DNA from: Rhizophagus irregularis
Taxonomy: Eukaryota; Glomeromycota; Glomeromycetes; Glomerales; Glomeraceae
Direction: 5' to 3'
DNA: 64,000 bases
Assembly: GCF_026210795.1 (NCBI RefSeq)
Contig: NC_089437.1
Location: 1,860,001-1,924,000 of the forward strand
Both the position numbers and the translations under genes were made by a program. The notes beneath the pieces are model-generated. The model saw only the letters and a list, made by a program, of their open reading frames with translations. It made no database searches and was not told the origin of the DNA. This document shows positions 35,531 to 47,088 of this stretch, piece after piece (the stretch's first letter is position 1; each line of letters starts with the position of its first letter).

Positions 35531-36543
35531 CCAGTAACACCACTAAAGCTGCCACCCGAAATTATTTCCTAATTCTGAAATAATTTCAGCCAGAATTTTG
35601 TTTCCGAAACTAATTCCAAAATCCCGAAATTCTTCTGAAATCCCGAAATCTTTCCAAAACTCCTAAAATTGTCCGAAAACTTCTGATTGGCCTATTATAC
35701 AATCACATGACTTTATAAATTTGCTAAAATTTTATCTGTATTCTAATTCCATAATTCTGGCTCCGTAGCGATCTTTCTGACACGTGTAGTTTCATTTTAA
35801 GCCTATGTTCACTTTGTGTAATATCGGTGCATAAAGACGCATAATTTCCTTATATGGGGGCCTGTTAAAGCAGGGTGATTTAAAATTATTATGATTTGAT
35901 AAATTTTTTATAAACTAAAATTAAAGTGAACTTGAAAATCATTAAATAAGTGTATTTTGGCCTGCTCCACAAGTTTACTTAGGGAGAAAAAGTGGAAAAA
36001 GAACAATGTTTTTGACTTTACATATGAGCAAACGAATTTTGCTGATCATACCCAAAAAAGGATGGATCAATTTAACGAAATTGAAAAAGTTGAATAAATC
36101 GAAAACGGTGTTCTAAATCTCATTTTGTGCTCTAAGTAAACTTGCAGAATAGGTCAAAATGCACTTAATATATATTTATTTGGAAGGTTTTATATATAAT
36201 AAAGAGTTTTATTTAAAAAAAGAAAAATTTCAAAAGTCACGTGATTCTACTTGCTTTAACGGTCCCTTATATGGTATATACATTACACAAAGCGAACATA
36301 GGCTTAAATCGAAGCTATACATGCCAGGAAGATCGCTACGGAGCCAGAATTATGGTATTAGAATACAGTTATAATTTTGGTAAAAATTTTAATTTTGGTC
36401 ACGTGATATTATAACAGCCAATTAGAATTTCAGAATAGTTTCGGCATTTCAGAATTAAGTATTTTTCCTAAATTAATTTTACCATTTCAGTTTCGGCAAA
36501 TGGTAAAATTCCCTAATTTCAGGCGGCAGCTTTAAACACCACC
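35531..36543. mobile_element. Fold-back element E, about 1 kb
   Basis: Imperfect arms of about 330 bp. The left end has AACACCACTAAAGCTGCC, the right end the reverse complement of GGTGTTTAAAGCTGCC. Further in, CTGGCTCCGTAGCGATCTT pairs with AAGATCGCTACGGAGCCAG (about 35758-35777 and 36330-36348), as do GCCTATGTTC/GAACATAGGC. The centre is near 36040. An outer copy of the end motif (GTGGTGTTAC, 37250-37259) suggests a composite or nested structure with the element at 36591. No ORF of note. Confidence 0.75.
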
Positions 36544-36590
36544 AAATTTTTCACCCCACATGACCTCATAATATTCATTACTGGTATTAT

Positions 36591-37127
36591 CACAGGTCGA
36601 AAAGTGAAAAATCAGGCATCAATCAGTCACCAATCGGTCACCAATCAGATACCTGATTGGTGACCGATTGGTGATTGATTGGCATTTTCGCCAAATACTG
36701 TCACCAATCAGGCAGTTTGCTAACTTTTGATCCAGTGATCAGAAAAGAATGAAATATAGCTCATTGGAATCGTCTCAACAAGACGAATCTAATGGTGGTA
36801 AAATCGCATCTCTAGGATTAATAGTTAATAAAAAATTAAATAAAATATAAATAATACATTTTTATTTTTATATTTTACTTAATTTCTCATCAAGTATTAA
36901 TTCTGGAAATGAGATTTTACTACCATTAGATTCGTCATGTTGAGACGATTTCAATGAGCTATATTTCATCCTTTTCTGATTACTGGATCAAAAATTAGCA
37001 AACTGCCTGATTGGTGACGGTATTTGGCGAAAATGCCAATCAGGCACCAATTGGTTACTAATCAGATACCAATCAGCTACCTGATTGGTGACCGATTGGT
37101 GCCTGATTTTTCACTTTTCGACCTGTG
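36591..37127. mobile_element. Fold-back element B, copy 2 (3-bp TSD TAT)
   Basis: Same ends (CACAGGTCG) and same palindromic body as 28511-29036, 537 bp, flanked by TAT at 36588-36590 and 37128-37130. The arms contain the same CCAATCAG/ACCAATC clusters. It apparently inserted next to or into element E. Confidence 0.93.
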
Positions 37128-37319
37128 TATGCCCTACCACATTTTCACTGTTTATATTTATCTGAGGGACTTAGTTTTTTTTGTTATTTTTTTCACAACC
37201 TCTTAAATGTCACCGGTCATGTGGGAGTAAAATTTTAATTATAAAATTGGTGGTGTTACTACGGTAAATGGTTAATCACAATCATGTCATGTGATTTGCC
37301 TCCGCTTTAGACGACCTTT

Positions 37320-37400
37320 TTATATAGTATATATGTAACCTAAGATTTTCAATTACCTCCTTCCTTTTAGAATATTAGGTAATATTTGTCACTACCCTTA
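37320..37400. repeat. Partial copy of MITE F
   Basis: The segment TATATAGTATATATGTAACC ... ATATTAGGTAATATTTGTCA ... CCCTTA matches 53593-53676 over about 80 bp, but the left TIR is absent. Confidence 0.75.
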
Positions 37401-37857
37401 TCACTCAATGCATTTTTATTAAAAATACATCTTAGTTTATTACAGATAATACAATTAATAAGTTTACGTATATTACTTTTATTAATTATACCAGGACTCT
37501 GGACATCTCATAACTGACTTTTTGCCAAAAAAAACCTAATTTGCTTTTTTTTTATTTTCCATTTTTTGTGATTATTTTGGTATTCAGTAATCCGATTCAT
37601 GCAAAATTTTTTTATTTTGTAGAGCTTGATGAGAGCTACAAAACAAAAAAAGGTTTGTACAAATTAGATTACTGGATGCTGAGATAATCGCAAAAAACTG
37701 ATTTTTTTTTGTGAAATTTAGCTCAATCTGCGAAAAAGTTGCTACTGAGTTGTATATGTAATGTTTGGGTCCTATTATACCACTAGAAATATTTTCTTTG
37801 GTAAATTCAAATGCACTGGAAAGAAATTCTTTTAAATATTATACAGATCAGTGATGT
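37401..37857. other. Gene-free stretch
   Basis: AT-rich with a local inverted repeat (GATTACTG...CAGTAATC type, about 37580-37690). No gene. Confidence 0.4.
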
Positions 37858-40844
37858 TATCATCAGTAAATTTTTTAGAACATGGATCCTTAAAGATTTC
37901 TTAAATTGTTTTGGAATCCTTAAGGATCCAGTAATTTACAGAATCCTTAAAAATCCTTAGATAAATTATAAAGATCTTTAAGGATTCTATGAATTGCTGG
38001 ATTTCTAAGAATTCCTAAAAAAAAATCTTTAAGGAATCCAAATTTAAATCAATAACTATTAATATAAAATTCAGTTATATATCACATGTATCATGTGATA
38101 TATACATTATCCAGCTGATCATTTTTTTTTTAAAACTTTTGTCTCCCTCTTATCTCTAATAATATTCCTCTTTCCTCTCTCACCTTTCCCTTTCCCGCCC
38201 TTTCTCTTCATCCCATTATTTCCCTTCTCTACAAAATCTATAACAAAATATGATTTTTTTTTAGTTGGCAGTTAGATTCCGCCATTTCGGTAAGATTTTT
38301 ATTTATTTTTAAATATTTAATTAACTCTTCTAACAATTTCATTTTCTTTGTTTTTTTTTAGACAGTTCTTTTAGATTTCTTTGAAGGTGATATTCTGATA
38401 AGTTTTAAACTTTTTTTTCTTCTTTTAACGAACAGTTTCTAATAATTCGTTTCTTTTTTTTTTTAGGGATTTTTTTACAGTAAGTTGTTTTTTTTATAAT
38501 TTTTTTTTACTTCTTTAACAAAACATTAACTAATGTTTTATTTTCATTTTCTATTTTTTTAGGCGGTCGGGCCTTTTCTTTTTAAGTTCTTTCAGGTTTC
38601 TTTAGTATGCAGCATTTCAGTAAAGTTTACATTGGTTTTAATTTTTTTATTTTATTTTAACAATATGTTGCCTTAACTAATATTTCGTTTTATTCTTTTT
38701 TTTTAAACACCTTTTTTTCAGATGCTTGAACATAAATTTCGGCAAGTAATAGGACTTTTGGCAAGTAAACAAAAACAAAATTTCATTTTTTTTTATATTA
38801 ACGAACATTACTAACTGTTCGTTTTCCTTTTTTTTAGGTGGTTTTAAGCCTTTTTGGATGTGAAATACTGGCAAGTAAGAAAAAAAAACTTTTTTTCTTT
38901 TGTTTATATTAACGAATATTACTAACTATTCGTTTTTCTTTTTTTAGGTAGTTTTGAGCCTTTTTGGACGCAAAATACTGGCAAGTAAAAAAAAAAAACT
39001 TATTTTTTTTCTTTTTGTTTATATTAACGAACATTACTAACTGTTTGTTTTCTTTTTTTAGGTGGTTTTGAGCCTTTCAAGACGCAGAATATTGGTACGT
39101 AAGAAAAAAAACCTTTTTTTCTCTTTTTATTTATTTTAACGAACATTACTAACTGTTCGTTTCTTTTTTTAGGTGGTTTTGAGCTTTTCCAGAAGTGGAA
39201 TACCAGTGCATAAAAAAAAATTTCTTTTTTTATTTTAACGAATATTACTAATTGTTTGTTTCTTCTTCTTTTTATAGTTTGTTTTAAGTCTCTAAGCTTA
39301 GGATATTAGTAAGTAAAAAAAGTTTTTTTTCCTGTTTATTTTAACAAATATTACTAACTGTCTGCTATATATATTTTCTTTTTTTAGATGATTTTTCAAG
39401 TCTCTCTTAACATAGGACTGATATAAGACTGATTCACAAATCACATTTATCGATTAGATATTATTAATGATTATAACATTTTTCAATCTTTTGAATGAGA
39501 CATCCATTCTACAAGATTCTAAAGAAGAAATAATGCATCACTTTTTACATTAAATACAGTCTCAAGAAGGGTTGAAAAATTATCAAGATCAATTTTGAAA
39601 ATATTATAAGATAGAATATGTGGAATGGAGGTTAGATTACGATAAATAAAATTTTTTTTTTAATTTTTTTTATATTAATGAACATTATTAACTATTCATT
39701 TTGTTTTCTTTTTTTTTAGATAGATTTTCAAATCTCTTTTAACATAAGACCAGTAAGTAAAAAAAACAATTTTTTCTCTTTTTATGTTAATGAACATTAC
39801 TAACTGTTCATTTTTTTCTTTTTTTAGGCAGTTTATTCAAGTCTTTCTGGATTTTAGATATCGGTAATTAAGAAAAAGATTTTTTTTTTCTTTCGTTTAT
39901 TTTAACGAACACTACTAACTGTTTGTTTTATTCTTTTTTTTAGGCTTTTTTAAGGTTTTTTTTGACGTGGGATATTAATAAAGTAAAAGAAAAAATTATT
40001 TAAATTTTTTTATTTTAATGAACATTATTAACTGTTCGTTTTTTATTTCTTTTTTAGATGGGTTTTTATATCTCTGGACATTATAGAGTAAATGTTGTGT
40101 TTATAACGAAAGTAGCAGAATATTCTCACATTATTTTTGCGACATAAAAGGTGAACATTAAACACGTGTTTGGAATTATGTTGCGATCTGCCAATCTGCC
40201 CCACGTTTCAATTCTGCAATTTGATCTTTAATAGGATTGTGATGGTCATGAATACTGGCAGGTAAAAATAAAATTATTTTAATTTTTTTTAATTTAACGA
40301 ACACTTCTAACTGTTCGTTATTTTTTTCTTCTTTCTTTAAATGTTTTTTTCAGACTGATAGTGTTTAAATTACAGTATCTCAATTATGATTTGTAAAGAT
40401 TCCTATTAATTATTTCCACAAAAATACCAAGCTAAGGTTTTTTAACAAGAAAAGATAGAAGAAACTATTGAATATTTTATAAGTTATTACAATTTAAAGA
40501 TGATGGGTGTATTTTTTTATTTGAAATTTTTTTGTAATCAAAATAGATTTTTTTTAATTATTTTATATTTTATTTAATTCAGAAAAATGTGTAATTAAAT
40601 AAATAAAAATAAATACATTAAATAAATAAATAAATAAATAATAAACCTATTAATAAATAAATAAATATAACAATAAATATCCTTAAAGATTCCTTATTGT
40701 AAATTTAGGATCCTTAAGGATTCTATAGAATTCTTTTAATAGGAAATCCTCACTGATGGAAAAGGTTTTTTAGAGATCCTCATTAATTACGAGATTTTTT
40801 GGAATCCCTAGAGATCCACACCTTAAAAAATTTACTGATGATTA
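37858..40844. mobile_element. TIR element G, about 3 kb, carrying intron-like array 3
   Basis: Ends read inward TATCATCAGTAAATTTTTTA and TAATCATCAGTAAATTTTTT. Both subterminal regions (37880-38040 and 40678-40820) are rich in ATCCTTAAGGATTC-type palindromic motifs. The interior is array 3. No transposase. I could not find a convincing target duplication, so the exact ends are provisional. Confidence 0.72.
38262..40345 (+). repeat. Micro-exon/intron tandem array 3
   Basis: About a dozen units with a typical period of 95-115 bp. Each has a GTAAG donor, a T-rich segment, the inverted repeat AACGAAC...GTTCGTT enclosing ATTACTAACT (with the canonical branchpoint TACTAAC), a pyrimidine tract and TTTTTTAG, then an exon-like segment (for example GTGGTTTTGAGCC ... 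ATACTGGCAA). The best units lie at about 38790-39300. Units on both sides are decayed, and about 39400-39660 and 40090-40290 hold non-repeat insertions. Confidence 0.8.
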
Positions 40845-42324
40845 CAATAAGTCACATGATATAACATATGTTTGTTTATTTTAAAACGAGGGGGTGGGTA
40901 TGTTAAACAAACTATTAAATTGGAGTAGTCTAATCTATAGCTCATAGTAATTTCATCTTATCTGTAATTTTTATTTCTAATTGTTAATAAACCAATAGTT
41001 CTTTAGATGAAATTACGATTTATATTTAACCATCTATACTTTTTGGTTACAATTAAAAAGTAATGATCTATAGCTTGTAATGATTCTATTCTAACTCTAG
41101 TTTTATGCCACTTTTCAAAAAGTACTGTTTTATTTTAACTATTACTAATATCATCATACCATTTAATACATTGAAAAGAAATCATAACTAATTAAAGATT
41201 TTTAAAAAAATGCTATTTTATTACAAAAATGAAAAGTTATGGTAATATATAAATGAACTGCTTTAAATCTTTAATAGTATGGAATGAAGCATTTGATGCT
41301 ATTATGTTAAGATATATAGAAACACAACATGTTCATTACCTTTCTGTTGTTACAGAAAAAACATATTACAGAATTGCAAATTCAGCTTAAGGAGTATCTT
41401 TAACAAGATTTATAGCTCAAGATAAAGATTTCTAATTTTGTTCTTTCTATTAAAGATCCAATACATGATTTTCCCTCACTTTAAATGATCTCTAAACAGG
41501 AAATAAAATTCTGGCTAATATTATCAAATTTGTCAAAAAAAAGAAAGATTTATATGATTATTTTGGCCTATTCTATGCATTCTCTCTTTTTACCTATTTC
41601 AGAATCCTAAATATGCTGCTTTATTGATTACTGAAGCAATCTTTAATGCCAAAAATCTATACTTAAAAATTGTTTCAAAGTCATATAACTAGAAATCAGC
41701 CAATAAAAATTTAGATAAAGTATTGTAATGTTGTATTTTGAATAAATAAAATTAAATACTTTAGTAAAAAAATGATAATTAATAGCTATTTAAACCAAAA
41801 TATTTTCGTATATATGTAATAATTAATTATTTTTCTTAAAATAATTCATGGTAATTTTGGCCGGAGTTAAGATACTATTATAATATTGGCCTAAATTATA
41901 AAAAATTTTGGCGTATTATATATGTTTTCATTAAAGAACTTAGTTTTTTAGAATTTTTTTAAGGTAGTGAAAATTTTTTGAGTATACAGCATATACGTTA
42001 TATATAATGATTCGTGTAACCTTAAAAAGCTGGCGACAATATTCATTGCGCGAAAACCAAAATATAAATTAATCATTATTTGTTAAAGGAATAATAAGGA
42101 ATAATTTCGACTTATTTTCCAATGCATTTGCGGAGTAATGTTTTATACATTGTTATTTTCATATTGTCCATAAAGTTCTGAACCGAGACTTAGTAATGCC
42201 TTAGAGGGGTTGTAAAAAAGAAGTGTGACGGTGCTGCTTGTGTAACAGATGATGGACGGTTTTTTTTTCTTTCAACTGGTTTATTCTTAAAGTTCATAAG
42301 AAATAATACATTAGATCAATAAAA
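40845..42324. other. Gene-free region upstream of DCTN4
   Basis: No supportable ORF. A fragment of the small TIR element of 16711-16915 occurs at about 40865-40912. The last 200 bp should contain the DCTN4 promoter. Confidence 0.5.
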
Positions 42325-44281
42325 ATGTCTAGTCCTTCACAAACAGAAATAAGACATATACGACCTTATGTACACTATAATTGTAGTTGTCCTGATGTAA
42401 ATATTAGTTTAGAGTCGGAAAATGAAGAGACTTTTAATATTGATTCTCCTAGAATACAATTTTCTACTTTTTCTATATCTAAACTCTATTTTTGTAACGA
42501 TTGTCATCAAATAAGATGCCCTAGATGCGTGCAAGAAGAAATTGTTAGTTATTATTGTCCTAATTGCTTATTTGAAGTTCCCACAGCTAGTGTGAAAAGC
42601 GAGAGAAATAGGTGTGCACGTAATTGTTTTCAATGTCCAATTTGTCAAAATACACTTTCAGTTCTACCTAGCAGTGAGCCACAACCGCCTCCATCTCCTA
42701 TCTCACCTACTACTGTACCTGTACCTACTGTTTCTGCCACTGGTGCACCATATTATCTTTCATGTGGTGTTTGTCGTTGGGATTCACAAGAAATAGGCAT
42801 GACTTTCGAAAAAGCTACTGGTTTAGCTTGTAAATATATAAATAGTTTTTTAATTATAAATATTTATAAGTATATTTTTTCTAAATTAAAAAACTTTTAC
42901 CCTAGTACAACTTCAAAGAACTGAAGATGAAAGACCAGATGTTAAAGAATTTGATCATCTTAAAGACCATTTTGAAAAACATATGCGCCTTAATACACCT
43001 TCGACTGCTCTTCCCTCTTCTTTACTATCTATTCCGGGAATGAGTAGTTTTAGTAACAGATATGGTGGTATGGTGTCTAATAATCAGCAAAAGTCGGATG
43101 ATATTGTACCATATGAAGCTGTTGCAAAAGTTGAAATTGAAAGCGGATTAGTTGATGATTTGGTTCAGTTAAAAGATGTTAACCAAAGTATAAAGATTCT
43201 TTGATCTGTTTTTATAGTAGGAGAAAAAATCTGATTTTTAATTTTTAATTATAGTTACTACATTAACTCAAAGAATTAATCAACTTAGTGATCAACCTTA
43301 CAAAGTGGAGTGAGTGACAATTCATTAATGTATTTATTTTACTTCCCAAATTTTTATTTTAATGATAATTGCTTTTAGGCGTCTTCAGCCACAACGTATT
43401 CATCTTCGCACTAAACGCGTAAAAAGATGTCGTTCATGTCGGCATATTCTTATTAAACCAGAGCAAAAAGCTCAATCAACTAAATTCAAGATTAAACTTG
43501 TTGCGTTGTAAGACTAAATTTTATTTATTTTGATTTCTAAGTTAAGATTAAGAGTTTTTTTAATTGAATTTTCCTCTCATAGAAATAACATACCGAAGAT
43601 TTCTATTGCAAGTTTACCAAAACTTATTCTTAATCAACGTACACAAATTGTTCTTAAATTTTCAAACCCATTAGACGAAGAAATTTCAGTGGATTTAACT
43701 ACACAAGAGGAAACTAATGAATGTGGAAAGGTTGACATTCTTGCTCCACACTTTAATATTACACCGTATGATGGTTTATGGGAATACGAGGAACCAGATT
43801 TAATTGCTTCAAAATCACGTACTGCACCTAATTCTATTGGTATTTATGAAAGACGTGGTGACTCTACAAGTATCATTGTTGAAATTACTCCGTTATCCGA
43901 AGTTGAAGAATTCAGAGTACGTTTATTATTGAAAAATTCTTTTTTTTAAATAATCTTTTTATTATTATTAATTTTACTATAATTTAAATTTTGTAGTTTC
44001 CTCTTCTGGTTACGTACACTTGTAAAAACAATGAGAATGATGGCGCTGTAACCGAAGAAAAGACATTAGATGAGACTAGTTCTTTGAAAGCTACAGGTGG
44101 TGATTCTACTGCTGATGAAAGTACAAGAACTTTATCTTTCTGGACCGTAATAGGTTTAGGTCCTGTTATTAAACCACCTTCGGGAGTAAGCGGTACATTA
44201 GTTTCGGGACCAAGATCAGAACCTTCTGGGTCTAAAGGAGTGACCTCAAGAGGCTCTAGTGGTAATTCGAACCGCAAGTAA
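42325..44281 (+). CDS. DCTN4: Dynactin subunit 4 (p62)
   Basis: Six exons: 42325-42829, 42906-43187, 43255-43309, 43379-43507, 43583-43916, 43997-44281 (529 aa, all junctions in frame). Cys-rich N-terminus: LYFCNDCHQIRCPRC, YYCPNC, RCARNCFQCPICQN, then YYLSCGVCRWDSQEIGMTFE, all diagnostic of the p62 family. A later zinc ribbon-like part follows, RTKRVKRCRSCRHILIKPEQ. The C-terminal beta-rich part (NPLDEEISVDL...) ends in a Ser/Gly-rich tail. p62 sits at the pointed end of the Arp1 filament in dynactin and helps cargo and cortical attachment of dynein; this role is expected from the family. The start ATG precedes SSPSQTEIRHIRPYVHY. Confidence 0.95.
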
Positions 44282-44918
44282 CTTAGAATTCGTAATTAAA
44301 TTATAAGTAATTTAAAAAATGATTTTACACGTTTTCTTGTTTTGAATTTGAGTTTTGTCTATTTATTATTCATTAAATCAAATGTTAAAATTTACTTGAT
44401 AGTGAATTTATTTTCCACATCACATCGTAGGTTACACGAATAAAAAAAGTGTTAAAAATGCATAAAATTTTAATTAAATTGATTTTTTTTTAAAAAAAAG
44501 TAAAGGCTCTATGTACAAAAGAAGAAAAGTATATTAAGAAACGTAATTTTTTTTTATAAATATCCCTTCTTTTTGTAAAGAAAGAAAAGAATTAATAAGA
44601 GTTTGAAAAGGAAGGGAATATTAAGCTACTAATACACAATAATAAATAATAAATAAAATTCAACCTTTTCTTCAGGATAAAATCCATTTAAAAATAAGTT
44701 TACATAATATAATAATAATCATCCCACTTTTACCAATTTCCCATTTCTACAAAATATCAGCCTACTATTTATTAAACCCTAAAAGAAAATAATGTAGTTT
44801 AAGGAAATATAAATATCTACAAGATTTTTTTTTTTTAAAAAAAAAAAGTCATTAAAGAAGAAAATCAAAATAATAATGTTAATAAAAATGTTTTTTAACA
44901 GCAACATAAGAATGTCTT
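44282..44918. other. Convergent intergenic region
   Basis: Holds both 3' UTRs. TnAn tracts at about 44484-44500 and 44826-44848. No gene. Confidence 0.6.
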
Positions 44919-46136
44919 TTATATAGTCTGTCTTTGATGTGTAGATCTATCATTTTCATCATTATTTTCACGTGAACTAAAGGATGAATTTAAATTTGTT
45001 GCAGGTTGTATTATTGTAGTGGGAATATTAATTTGCGACGTTGGACCAGCAGCGTACCAGGCAGGTAAGGGCATCCTTATAAAAGCCCCACCATTATTAT
45101 TATTATTTTCTGGATTATGTTGATAAGTATTTTCATCTGAATACAACTCGATTGGAGTATGTGGTAAAGCGTATATTGGTGGAGCTGTCGGTGTATAGGC
45201 TGGTGGAGCTAATAAAGGTGGAGTAGAAAGATTGCTACCACTAATATCAATGTCCAAATCATTATTATCTTCAATTAATTTCTCTGCCGGTGGAGCAGTT
45301 GGTTGTGGAGATAGTTGTTGCTGTATATGAATTTGTATACGTTGTGATTCTGATGTTTCATTATTAACCTTATCACCAACAATCCCAACACCAATTCCGT
45401 TATTAACACCACTCGATGAATTAGGATTAATTACAATTGATTTTTCACTTCTTACTGGAGTAAACAAATCTTCGCTATCATCTCCTATACTCGTTTCACC
45501 ACCACCTACACCACTTCCAGTATCTCCTTTCCCATTTCCGCTTCCATTTCCATTATTGTTATTGTTATTATTGTTATTATTATTATTGTTATTATCATCA
45601 GTATTTCCCTCTCCTCCAACTTTTAATATATCAGATTCGTGAAATCTAACACTTTTCACTAATTTTTGTTGTCTCCTAACTTTCCAATATAACACGGCAA
45701 TAGCAATAGCAACCAATAATAAAGAAGCACCGAGTGAACCCAATACAACAATAACTCTATTAATGGTTTGAGCTTCTTCTTCTAATTTTTTAGCAGTATT
45801 ATTAGCATTTTCAACATTTTGATTTTGAGCATTTTGTGTTTCATCCTCTTTTCCCTTATTATTACCATTAATGGCTTTTGCCTGATTGGTTGGATTTTGT
45901 GATGAATTTGGATGTTTTTTATAATCTTCTCCTTCTTCCCCAGGATTTCTTACTAATATTTTACCCGTATGCCAACGTTTTGTTAATGATATTTCTTCGT
46001 TTTGATTATTAATACTTGATATAGGTAAAGAATTTACTCCTCTTATTCCTTCATTTCCCCATTCTCCTCCTTTAACGGTAAATATTACCGAAATAAATAC
46101 AAGAATAACGAAGCAACAAGGCTTCATTATTATCAC
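44919..46136 (-). CDS. Type I membrane protein with PTAP and PPAY tail motifs
   Basis: Single exon, 405 aa. N-terminal signal peptide (MKPCCFVILVFISVIFTVKG; the true start may be the fourth codon Met). Luminal/extracellular part about residues 24-125 with potential N-glycosylation sites (NSS, NNT). One transmembrane helix about 127-150 (VIVVLGSLGASLLLVAIAIA) is followed by basic KVRRQQK as stop-transfer. The cytoplasmic tail is about 250 residues: an Asn run of about 15 (codons ATT/GTT on the plus strand, near 45558-45600), then acidic and Ser-rich parts, PTAPP near residue 280, APPAYTPTAPPIY near 311-323. PTAP is an ESCRT-I (Tsg101/Vps23) motif and PPxY binds Nedd4/Rsp5 WW domains, so endosomal sorting is a reasonable inference. 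I do not recognise the ectodomain. Confidence 0.85.
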   Translation of the reverse strand: MIIMKPCCFVILVFISVIFTVKGGEWGNEGIRGVNSLPISSINNQNEEISLTKRWHTGKILVRNPGEEGEDYKKHPNSSQNPTNQAKAINGNNKGKEDETQNAQNQNVENANNTAKKLEEEAQTINRVIVVLGSLGASLLLVAIAIAVLYWKVRRQQKLVKSVRFHESDILKVGGEGNTDDNNNNNNNNNNNNNNGNGSGNGKGDTGSGVGGGETSIGDDSEDLFTPVRSEKSIVINPNSSSGVNNGIGVGIVGDKVNNETSESQRIQIHIQQQLSPQPTAPPAEKLIEDNNDLDIDISGSNLSTPPLLAPPAYTPTAPPIYALPHTPIELYSDENTYQHNPENNNNNGGAFIRMPLPAWYAAGPTSQINIPTTIIQPATNLNSSFSSRENNDENDRSTHQRQTI

Positions 46137-47088
46137 ATGAAATATAATTATTCTTTTTTGCCAAGAAAAGTTATATATGATATACTATCCGTTAAAAATA
46201 TTTTATTATTTGTACAAATATATTTCAACGTATTTCTTGGCTTTTTTTTAAAGGGTGAATTGTATGGACAAATAAAGATTAGTTAATTTACTTATAAATT
46301 GGAAATGGAAGAAATGGAAGGTAAATTCTCTTGAACCGTAAAATGAAGGAAATAATTTTTCGTTCGTAAGCAAAAGGTTAAATTATATTTTCAACTATTA
46401 AAAGTTTATTTGTTTTATGGAGTAACTAGAAGAAACGGGACTGAAGAAATAGTTTTATTATAAAAACTGAACCGAACGTTGGTTTCGCAAAAAATATTAT
46501 TGTAACATCTAATTTAAAAAAAAAAATATATATATATATGTATATATGTTATATATAAAGTAAACTGAAGAAAAAAAAGGAACAAGTAAAATGGAATTTT
46601 AATAGATAATTATTCTTTCACCATTTCATTCATTACACATATTTCAACAAATCAAATTTAATAGAAAAATACAAACTTGTTTAATGGTTACCTAATAAAT
46701 GATACTAAACCCAAATAATCAAACTTACAGTATGCAACTATAAATAAAATAAAAAAATCCTTGTCTATCACACTATAAATTAATATTCCCTATTAAGTAA
46801 TGCTGCTAAAATTAATTCAAGAATTATAACAAGATTAATCACTGATCACTGAAAACAATTTTTTAAAAAAGTGATACCCATCAACTTGACTTTATTCATT
46901 AAATTAAAAAGCAAATATATTATTTATAAATCATTCTTGATGATGATTTTAACGGATTGTAGCTTAGTTCTCGGGATCCTGCCGATTAATGAGTAATACC
47001 AGATTAATTTACATTAATTTACGATAATCACGTCACAAAGTAACACAATAATTATCTCTTTTATATATCACATTATTTTTCATATGAA
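46137..47088. other. Intergenic region between two minus-strand genes
   Basis: Promoter side of the membrane protein and 3' side of the helicase. (TA)n run at 46529-46556. No gene seen. Confidence 0.6.

Noticed and set aside
38860-39100. Possible GC-AG introns in array 3 (GGCAAGTAAG)
   Set aside because: A normal GT donor (CAA|GTAAG) lies four bases downstream in the same motif, so GC donors need not be invoked.
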